5,450 bases of DNA from contig JAGDBH010000336.1 of assembly GCA_017959135.1 (NCBI GenBank), positions 1 through 5,450 on the forward strand, written 5' to 3'. Positions 1 through 4,617 of the stretch are shown here, piece by piece. Position 1 is the stretch's first letter. Each line of letters opens with the position of its first letter. The DNA comes from Succinivibrio sp. (GTDB taxonomy: Bacteria; Pseudomonadota; Gammaproteobacteria; Enterobacterales; Succinivibrionaceae). Made by a program: the position numbers and the translations under genes. Under the pieces are notes generated by a model that saw only the letters and a program-made list of their open reading frames with translations, had not been told where the DNA came from and ran no database searches.

Positions 1-658
1 CTCGGCAAGACTTCATGCGGTTTTCCCTGATAAAGACTATATCTCTCACACAGTGGTATTTCATCCATCGGTTATTTCTTCAAATCCTGAAAGCGATATC
101 TACAGAAAATATCTGGAACCTCTGATAAACGGCGATAGCTTTGCAGGCCTTCATTTAATCAAGGATATTCCTTTTCGCAGACAGCTTCTTTCATATACAA
201 AAAGTGCCTTTGAAAGTTATATAAAAGGGGATTTTGGCTATGAGATAGATGTTGCTAATTCATTGGCAAAAGCTGTTCAGTGTCTTGCTTATCACGTTAT
301 CAGTTCCTCCGAGAATAACGTCAGTGTTCCTGATAAATCTATTCTTCGAGTTAAGAAAATGCTGGCTTATCTTACTCAGAATCTATCCGAGAAAATTGAG
401 ATAGAGGATATTGCAAAGGTTGCCAGAATCAGTACTACTGAATGTCTTCGCTGTTTTAACAAAACAGTGGGAATGCCTCCGATTCAGTATCTAAAGAAGC
501 TGAGAATTCAGAAAGCGGCTCTGCTTTTAGGTTCATCAGACGACAAGATTATCGATATTGCTCTTGCCTGTGGTTTTTCAGATATGAGCTATTTTGCAAG
601 AGCTTTTAAGGAATCCCGTGGCATGAGTCCTAAAGAGTACCGAAATTCGGTGAGGTAA
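1..658 (+). CDS. AraC-family transcriptional regulator, 3' part (5' end outside window)
   Basis: This is the C-terminal part of an AraC/XylS-type DNA-binding regulator. The frame is open from base 2 with no stop, and the extra codons (SARLHAVFPDKDY...) continue naturally into the protein. The GTG at 53 is therefore an internal Val codon, and the true start lies upstream of the window. Counting from the codon at base 2, residues 1-100 resemble the end of an N-terminal cupin-like sensing domain plus a helical linker. Residues about 115-218 are the double helix-turn-helix domain. The second HTH shows the family signature: KIIDIALACGFSDMSYFARA, then F-K-x-x-x-G-M-S-P-K-E-Y-R. Tandem stops (TAATAA) end the gene. 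It converges on the Fic gene with only three bases between the two stop codons. The effector and targets cannot be read from this fragment; such regulators often control a neighbouring gene upstream, which is not visible. Family assignment is firm, function unknown. Confidence 0.93.
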   Translation, partial: SARLHAVFPDKDYISHTVVFHPSVISSNPESDIYRKYLEPLINGDSFAGLHLIKDIPFRRQLLSYTKSAFESYIKGDFGYEIDVANSLAKAVQCLAYHVISSSENNVSVPDKSILRVKKMLAYLTQNLSEKIEIEDIAKVARISTTECLRCFNKTVGMPPIQYLKKLRIQKAALLLGSSDDKIIDIALACGFSDMSYFARAFKESRGMSPKEYRNSVR

Positions 659-661
659 TAA

Positions 662-1738
662 CTATTTTTTGAATTTGTATTTTCCTTTTCCGAAACCTGA
701 TACTGGTTCTATTATGTTGAAGTTCAACATTATTTTTATAAGCTCAGAGGCTCTTGATGCCTTTAAATCGATAACATTCATAAGATCAGAACGTCCAAAG
801 ATTTTTTTGTCTGAAAATGCTTCTCTAATTGCCTGTATATTCTTTTCAGTTTTTAGATTTAATTTGTTCTCAATGTCCGGTTTTGAGTCCACAATGTTCG
901 GTTTTGCAACTTCTTGATTAAATTTCCATTTGATATGTAACGTTCTATTATTTAAAGGATTTTTTTCATTAAGGAGCAGATTTCTTAGAAACAATTCGAG
1001 AAATTCTGTTGTTTCATGAATTCCGTTTTGAATATCTGTGTAATTTGCTCTAACCAAAGCGTTTCTGAAGTACCAGGAGTTCTTTGCAAAAATATCGTTT
1101 GTTACATTAAAACCATGTTTCCTAAGATATTTTATAAAAAAAACTGCCGTTGTTCTTGTATTTCCCTCTCCAAATACATGGTTCTGCCATAAATTAGATA
1201 CGAAAACAGCATAATGATGAATTACTTTATCAATGGAAAGGTTCTGATAAGAGAATCTTTTCTCTTCTGCTATGTCATACTCTAAAGTTGCTTTTAGTTC
1301 TGTTGCTGAACCATAAAGAACTGTTTGTCCATCCAAGACCCACTCTTTCTTTGTGATGTTGTAATCTCTAATCTGTCCAGCATGTTTAAATATGCCCGCG
1401 AATAATTTTTTGTGGATAGAAAGATATTCGTTCACAGAGAAATTAAATGTTTTTTCTGATAATAAAGCTGCTATTCTTGCAGATACTTTATCTGCTTCCT
1501 CTGTGCGGTCTTCATCTGAGGTTGAAGGTTTCTTTGCGTAATAACTCTGGATCAGATCATTTGCATCCTTAAAAGAAATCTCTCCTTCGATATTTCGAAT
1601 GGCTGTATTTTTCAGATAGTCTGATGTTTTTAATCCGTCAACAGCTTGTAGACCTATAGCTGTCTGCCAAGCATATCCTTTTTCCTGTTTGGTAGCTTCA
1701 GCGTTTTTTATATATTCTTCAAAAGGATCTTTTTCCAT
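662..1738 (-). CDS. Fic-domain protein (putative AMP transferase) with C-terminal winged helix
   Basis: Fic enzymes usually transfer AMP from ATP to a hydroxyl side chain of a target protein. Numbered from the ATG at 1738 (358 aa), the active-site motif is HVFGEGNTR at 187-195, matching HxFx(D/E)GNxR with catalytic His187, Glu191, Asn193 and Arg195; most relatives have Pro where Val188 stands. The Fic core runs from about 101 to 260, with the probable flap hairpin KKEWVLDGQTVLYG at 130-143. An N-terminal IEG (50-52) resembles the inhibitory-helix motif (S/T)xxxE(G/N), but the residue four before the Glu is Ile. Residues about 300-358 look like a winged helix. The architecture matches long stand-alone Fic proteins rather than short Doc toxins, and no antitoxin gene adjoins it. 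A frame extends to a TTG at 1747, but AAAGG abuts that TTG and sits 9 nt from the ATG, so I chose the ATG. Several stretches are AT-richer than the flanking genes, hinting at transfer. The target is unknown. Confidence 0.92.
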   Translation of the reverse strand: MEKDPFEEYIKNAEATKQEKGYAWQTAIGLQAVDGLKTSDYLKNTAIRNIEGEISFKDANDLIQSYYAKKPSTSDEDRTEEADKVSARIAALLSEKTFNFSVNEYLSIHKKLFAGIFKHAGQIRDYNITKKEWVLDGQTVLYGSATELKATLEYDIAEEKRFSYQNLSIDKVIHHYAVFVSNLWQNHVFGEGNTRTTAVFFIKYLRKHGFNVTNDIFAKNSWYFRNALVRANYTDIQNGIHETTEFLELFLRNLLLNEKNPLNNRTLHIKWKFNQEVAKPNIVDSKPDIENKLNLKTEKNIQAIREAFSDKKIFGRSDLMNVIDLKASRASELIKIMLNFNIIEPVSGFGKGKYKFKK

Positions 1739-1747
1739 TCTCTGCAA

Positions 1748-1753
1748 CCTTTC
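1748..1753 (-). promoter_or_regulatory. Ribosome binding site that decides the Fic start
   Basis: On the minus strand GAAAGG lies nine bases before the ATG at 1738 and directly against the in-frame TTG at 1747. The spacing favours the ATG and makes the three-codon TTG extension unlikely. Confidence 0.55.
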
Positions 1754-1757
1754 AAGT

Positions 1758-1769
1758 TATCTATAGATA
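1758..1769. promoter_or_regulatory. 12-bp perfect palindrome at the predicted fic transcription start (possible operator)
   Basis: TATCTATAGATA is a perfect 12-bp palindrome touching the downstream edge of the candidate -10 element, where a repressor would block initiation. No regulator is known for it. A 12-bp palindrome is expected about once by chance in a window this size, so only its location makes it notable. Confidence 0.3.
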
Positions 1770-1796
1770 TTTTAGCGATATTAGAAATAATGAAAA
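1769..1796 (-). promoter_or_regulatory. Candidate promoter of the Fic gene
   Basis: Read on the minus strand, TTTTCA (1791-1796) is followed after 16 bases by TAAAAT (1769-1774), a fair match to sigma-70 -35 and -10 elements. The -10 element ends 30 bases before the ATG at 1738. This is a pattern match in AT-rich DNA, so it is only moderately likely. Confidence 0.35.
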
Positions 1797-1972
1797 GCGT
1801 TAATCCTATTTTGTCTTGTTAAACCTCTCACAATTGTCTAATCCTTTCCTTAATTCTTCTCTTTTGTATTTTTTTTGTTCTATAAACAAAATAGAGGCTG
1901 TTCTTTTATGACTTCCTTCAGATGTTGAATACAACTGTTTAGCTGAAATAAAGCAAACAAAGAGGGGTCTGT

Positions 1973-2671
1973 ATGAAAACTCTTGGTATTATTGGCGGCA
2001 TGGGCCCTATGGCAACTGTTGATCTGATGCGTAAAATAATCCTTTCTACAGATGCTAAAAGAGACCAGGAGCATATTCATATGCTTGTGGATTGCAATAC
2101 AGAGGTACCAGATAGATCAGCTGCAATTGAAGGAAAAGGAGAATCTCCTGTTAAGGAGATGTTAAAGTCAGCAAAACTCCTTGAATCACAGGGAGCAGAT
2201 GTCATTGTAATTGCCTGCAATACTGCACATTATTTTCTTGATGAATTTAAAGATAAGGTCAATGTTCCAATCATCAATATGGTAGATGAGACAGTGAAAT
2301 ACTGTGTGGATTCATGTTATTCTGAAGTCGGTTTACTATGTACGGTTGGTACAAAAAATACCGGACTTTATCAGAAAGCCTGTGACAGGTTTAATCTTAA
2401 ACTTATCGTTCCTGATGATGAAGAGATTAAAGCTATTCAGGATATGATTTATTCTGGCGTAAAGGCCAATAATTTTAATTATGATACTTCCTGTGTTAAG
2501 ACCGTTATTTCCAATATGAGCAAAAGAGGAGCTCAGGCATTTATACTTGGCTGTACTGAAACTCCAATTGCAGTACAGATGTATAATCTGGAAGGTAATT
2601 TTATTGATTCTTCTCAGGTTCTTGCCAATAAAGCCATAGAGGCAGTGGGCGCTCATCTGATTAAAAACTGA
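1973..2671 (+). CDS. Aspartate/glutamate racemase family protein
   Basis: This is a cytoplasmic, cofactor-independent amino acid racemase of 232 aa, a usual length for the Asp/Glu racemase superfamily. Such enzymes interconvert L- and D-amino acids using two cysteines as acid and base. The N-terminus has the family's GIIGGMGP loop (residues 5-12). The first catalytic cysteine is Cys82 in ACNTAH and the second is Cys194 in GCTETP, so both are intact and the protein should be active. The overall form is closest to aspartate racemases and the YgeA/RacX broad-specificity group; MurI-type glutamate racemase is less likely because its motifs differ. Substrate cannot be decided from sequence. The ATG at 1973 has AGAGGGG five bases upstream. 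It is transcribed away from the Fic gene and reads towards the TAXI binding protein 179 bases downstream. No good terminator follows it, so partial readthrough into that gene is possible. Confidence 0.9.
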   Translation: MKTLGIIGGMGPMATVDLMRKIILSTDAKRDQEHIHMLVDCNTEVPDRSAAIEGKGESPVKEMLKSAKLLESQGADVIVIACNTAHYFLDEFKDKVNVPIINMVDETVKYCVDSCYSEVGLLCTVGTKNTGLYQKACDRFNLKLIVPDDEEIKAIQDMIYSGVKANNFNYDTSCVKTVISNMSKRGAQAFILGCTETPIAVQMYNLEGNFIDSSQVLANKAIEAVGAHLIKN

Positions 2672-2784
2672 AGGTGCCATAAAACTCCTGTTTCATTGTA
2701 AGCAGCAGCTGTCTTTTTCTTGGGCAGGCCATCCGTATCCATCTCAATTTTTGGAATTTCCTCAGAATTTTGAAGAAATTCCAT
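2653..2784 (-). other. Small minus-strand ORF of 43 aa, possibly a gene remnant
   Basis: Between the racemase and the TAXI gene, the minus strand holds an ATG-started frame of 43 codons (begins MEFLQNSEEIPKIEMDTDG, ends LQFLIR). The composition looks protein-like: acidic and lysine-rich, with GCT/GAA/AAA codons similar to real genes here. Immediately upstream the same frame reads VTKNRQEQE before a stop, so it might be the decayed end of a longer gene. There is no good ribosome binding site, it overlaps the racemase 3' end by 19 bases, and its start lies in a hairpin. I do not recognise a family, and it may be chance. Confidence 0.22.
2752..2783. repeat. Inverted repeat/hairpin upstream of the TAXI gene
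   Basis: TGGAATTTC (2752-2760) and GAAATTCCA (2775-2783) are perfect 9-bp inverted arms. Inside them TCA (2762-2764) can pair with TGA (2771-2773) across one C-A mismatch, leaving a six-base loop. No T-run follows on either strand, so it is not a standard terminator. It ends 67 bases before the TAXI start codon and could be an operator or a 5' leader structure. Confidence 0.45.
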
Positions 2785-2850
2785 CAATTATTCTTGCTCT
2801 TGTCGGTTTTTGGTAACAATATTAAACAAACTGACTAAGGAGTATCGTCT

Positions 2851-3807
2851 ATGAAAAAAATGTTAAAGCTTGTTTCTGCAGTAGCAGGTCTAATGATTGC
2901 ATCAAATGCTCTGGCAGAGCATGAAAAGGTTTCCATTAACTTTCCAACAGCATCTGCATCTGGTGCCTTATATGCTGTTGGAGCAGCTATTACTCATCTA
3001 TGGGATAGCAAAATCGACTATGTAAGTGCTTCAAGTCAGGCTTCAGCTGGTGGTATAGATAACCTTAATCAGGTTGCTGAAGGTGAAGCTCAGGTATCAA
3101 TCGCAATCTCAAGCAACTGCTATCAGGCTTTAAACGGTACAGACAGTTTTGAAGGATATGCATATCCGGATCTGAAGGTTATCGCAGGTTTATACTTCAA
3201 TCCAAATCAGGTTGTAGTAACCGGTAAATCAGGTATCAGCACCTTAGAAGAAGTAAAAGGCAAGCATTTTGCTGTAGCATCAGCAGGATCAAGTGTTTAT
3301 GGCGAGTGTGAGAACCACTTTGTCGCTGCCGGTCTAAAATTCCCTGATGATCTGAATGCCGAGTACATTACCTTTACCGATGCAGCTGATATGCTTCAGA
3401 ACAATACCATTGACGGAGCATGGATTATGTCAGGTGTTCCTGCATCAGCTGTAACCCAGGCATTAAGTTCAGGCAGCAAGCTGATACCAATTGAGGATAA
3501 GATTCTTAACACTTTAAAAAATAAATTCCCTTGGTATGCTTCATATACAATCCCTGCAGGAACCTATCCTGGTCAGGATAAGGATGTTAAGACTACTGCA
3601 ATCAAGATGGTAATGTTCTGCCGAGGTGATCTCGATGAGCAGACTGTTTACGATCTGACCAAGACCTTCTGGACCAATATTAAGGAGTTAGGTGCTGCTC
3701 AGTCTAACCTGAAAGGTCTGGAACCAAATAATGCAGTAAAGGATATAGCAAATCTTCCACTACACAGCGGTGCCGAGAAATACTACAAAGAAATCGGTGT
3801 TCTTTAG
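2851..3807 (+). CDS. TAXI-family TRAP transporter solute-binding protein
   Basis: This is the periplasmic substrate-binding subunit of a TAXI-type TRAP transporter, which delivers a small carboxylate to a membrane permease driven by an ion gradient. Residues 1-22 are a Sec signal peptide: a KKMLK N-region, a hydrophobic core, and a cleavage site after NALA before Glu23. TAXI landmarks are PTASASGALYAVGAAI at 32-47, the ASSQASAGGIDNL region at 60-72, TDAADMLQNNTIDGAW at 176-191 with SGVPASAV at 194-201, and the typical C-terminus PLHSGAEKYYKEIGVL at 303-318. At 318 aa it is full length. The ATG is supported by TAAGGAG eight bases upstream. Characterised TAXI proteins often bind glutamate or related acidic compounds, which would suit the racemase gene upstream, but this is inference. 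No TRAP membrane gene lies beside it: the next gene is mraZ, so its permease must be encoded elsewhere or the protein acts as an orphan receptor. Confidence 0.93.
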   Translation: MKKMLKLVSAVAGLMIASNALAEHEKVSINFPTASASGALYAVGAAITHLWDSKIDYVSASSQASAGGIDNLNQVAEGEAQVSIAISSNCYQALNGTDSFEGYAYPDLKVIAGLYFNPNQVVVTGKSGISTLEEVKGKHFAVASAGSSVYGECENHFVAAGLKFPDDLNAEYITFTDAADMLQNNTIDGAWIMSGVPASAVTQALSSGSKLIPIEDKILNTLKNKFPWYASYTIPAGTYPGQDKDVKTTAIKMVMFCRGDLDEQTVYDLTKTFWTNIKELGAAQSNLKGLEPNNAVKDIANLPLHSGAEKYYKEIGVL

Positions 3808-3815
3808 TTTTCTGA

Positions 3816-3845
3816 TTCAGGCATCTGATTTTTCAGGTGCCTGGA
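3816..3845 (+). terminator. Strong hairpin just after the TAXI gene, without a U-tract
   Basis: A 13-bp stem (left arm 3816-3828, right arm 3833-3845, with two G-T wobbles) closes over a TTTT loop, starting nine bases after the TAXI stop codon. Position and strength suit transcript 3' end formation or protection. The bases after the stem are AAAAATCCCC rather than a run of T, so it is not a textbook intrinsic terminator. It may act as an RNA 3' end stabiliser or a Rho-dependent end processed back to the stem. Confidence 0.5.
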
Positions 3846-3892
3846 AAAATCCCCACTTTTCTACCACTTCTTTTTTCTCTGTTTTTGTTTCT

Positions 3893-3940
3893 TGTAAAGA
3901 GCATAAATAAGCCAATCTTGTGACTTGCTCTGCATTTACA
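3893..3940. repeat. Bulged inverted repeat in the TAXI-mraZ gap
   Basis: TGTAAAGAGCA (3893-3903) can pair with TGCTC (3926-3930) and TTTACA (3935-3940), giving 11 base pairs interrupted by a TGCA bulge on the right arm, with a 22-base loop. It lies in the otherwise geneless region 3808-4112, apart from the hairpin before it and the mra promoter after it. Function unknown; it could be a regulator site or chance in AT-rich DNA. Confidence 0.25.
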
Positions 3941-3948
3941 TAAAGATC

Positions 3949-3977
3949 TTGGATAATACTTATCTGTAAAATATATT
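3949..3977 (+). promoter_or_regulatory. Weak candidate upstream promoter for mraZ
   Basis: TTGGAT (3949-3954), a 17-base spacer and TATATT (3972-3977) give a good -10 and a poor -35 match. It would make a leader of about 130 bases and does not place the MraZ boxes at the start site, so it is the less likely of two candidates. Confidence 0.2.
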
Positions 3978-4028
3978 TAACTTACTGTTTTTAGCCAAAA
4001 AACTAATTCTCTCCTAATTTATTTTTTC

Positions 4029-4056
4029 TTGAAAAACTGCAATCTTTTGATAAACT
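4029..4056 (+). promoter_or_regulatory. Probable mra (dcw) promoter
   Basis: TTGAAA (4029-4034) and TAAACT (4051-4056) are separated by 16 bases, fair sigma-70 elements. Transcription would start around 4062-4066, inside the first MraZ box, so MraZ bound to its boxes would overlap RNA polymerase. That geometry supports this candidate over the one further upstream. Confidence 0.55.
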
Positions 4057-4059
4057 TAA

Positions 4060-4084
4060 TGGGTGAAAGTGGGAAATTGTGGGT
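4060..4084 (+). promoter_or_regulatory. MraZ operator: three TGGGN boxes
   Basis: TGGGT (4060-4064), TGGGA (4070-4074) and TGGGT (4080-4084) are direct repeats separated by exactly five bases, giving a 10-bp period on one face of the helix. This is the established MraZ binding array (TGGGN-N5-TGGGN-N5-TGGGN) found before mraZ in many bacteria. It sits just upstream of mraZ itself, so MraZ autoregulation of the mraZ-rsmH operon is expected. Confidence 0.9.
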
Positions 4085-4101
4085 TAATTGTTTCTAACCC
4101 A
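4080..4101. repeat. Inverted repeat linking MraZ box 3 to the mraZ ribosome binding site
   Basis: TGGGTTA (4080-4086) and TAACCCA (4095-4101) are perfect 7-bp inverted arms with an eight-base spacer. The left arm includes the whole third MraZ box; the right arm ends on the first base of the AAGGGA ribosome binding site. In RNA it could fold beside that site; in DNA it supplies an inverted TGGGT. Confidence 0.4.
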
Positions 4102-4105
4102 AGGG
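4101..4105 (+). promoter_or_regulatory. Ribosome binding site that decides the mraZ start
   Basis: AAGGG lies seven bases before the ATG at 4113 but only one base before the in-frame ATG at 4107. Spacing selects the second ATG, which also gives the conserved MraZ N-terminus (Met-Phe-x-Gly). Confidence 0.7.
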
Positions 4106-4112
4106 AATGGTG

Positions 4113-4595
4113 ATGTTTACTGGTCTTCTTTTAAGTGGCACCAATGATGTCAGCCTTGATCTTAAAGGCCGAATGGCTATTCCTGCCCGTTATAAGGAGC
4201 TCATCAAAGATGAATCTGATGGTCAGCTGATAGTCACCAGATCTCTCTTTGACAAATGCCTGTGGATTTATCCAACCTCCGAGTGGGAGAATGTGGTCGA
4301 ATCTCTGGGCGCTCTACCTACTATCACCGACCCGCTTTGTCGAACAATTCAGCGTATTGTACTTGGAAGTGCCGTTTTCTGTAGTCTTGATGCTCAGGGA
4401 AGAATTCTTATCCCACAGGAATTAAGAACTGAAGCTTCACTAGAGAAAAAAGCATTTCTGATTGGCTTTAACAATAAATTTGAGCTTTGGTCCGAAGAGA
4501 ACTTTAAAGCTCAGCGTGAGATTGATAATAATCTGCTTATGGATGCATGCAAGTCAATGGAATCTCATAGTCTGCTTGCAAATCTCAAGCTTTAA
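4113..4595 (+). CDS. mraZ: Transcriptional regulator MraZ
   Basis: MraZ is a DNA-binding protein that forms a ring of subunits and regulates the dcw cluster, repressing its own operon in E. coli. Numbered from the ATG at 4113 (160 aa), it has the two SpoVT/AbrB-like repeats with their signature loops, DLKGR at 16-20 and DAQGR at 93-97, plus the conserved FNKFELW at 119-125 (preceded by IG) and RIVLGS at 81-86. Length is close to the E. coli protein (about 152 aa). The N-terminus is about five residues longer before DLKGR than in E. coli (an SGTND-like insertion). An in-frame ATG at 4107 would add Met-Val but is too close to the ribosome binding site. Its boxes lie directly upstream, and rsmH begins 22 bases after its stop, confirming the operon. 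The C-terminal tail is divergent, as is usual for the family. Confidence 0.97.
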   Translation: MFTGLLLSGTNDVSLDLKGRMAIPARYKELIKDESDGQLIVTRSLFDKCLWIYPTSEWENVVESLGALPTITDPLCRTIQRIVLGSAVFCSLDAQGRILIPQELRTEASLEKKAFLIGFNNKFELWSEENFKAQREIDNNLLMDACKSMESHSLLANLKL

Positions 4596-4617
4596 CTTAA
4601 CTAATTGAAGGTTTTAG

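Noticed and set aside
53..658. GTG at 53 as the start of the AraC regulator
   Set aside because: The frame is open upstream to the window edge and the upstream codons continue the protein naturally; no ribosome site precedes the GTG.
669..917. 82-codon plus-strand ORF
   Set aside because: It lies wholly inside the Fic gene on the opposite strand and has low-complexity Phe/Ser-rich composition, no ribosome site and no family resemblance.
662..1738. Fic gene as a Doc-type toxin-antitoxin pair
   Set aside because: The protein is about 358 aa with extra N- and C-terminal regions, and no small antitoxin ORF lies directly before or after it.
1873..1891. TTTTGTT/AACAAAA hairpin as a terminator or operator
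   Set aside because: It has seven mostly A-T pairs in an AT-rich intergenic stretch, lies upstream of both divergent genes, and is likely chance.
1748..1972. Promoter for the racemase gene
   Set aside because: Several TTG-like hexamers exist, for example TTGAAT near 1925, but none has a convincing -10 at the right spacing, so no site is called.
1880..2080. 66-codon minus-strand ORF over the racemase start
   Set aside because: It is antisense to the racemase N-terminus and promoter region, with Cys/His-rich unlikely composition.
2336..2680. 114-codon minus-strand ORF inside the racemase
   Set aside because: It is a shadow of the racemase, which has intact catalytic motifs and a good ribosome site.
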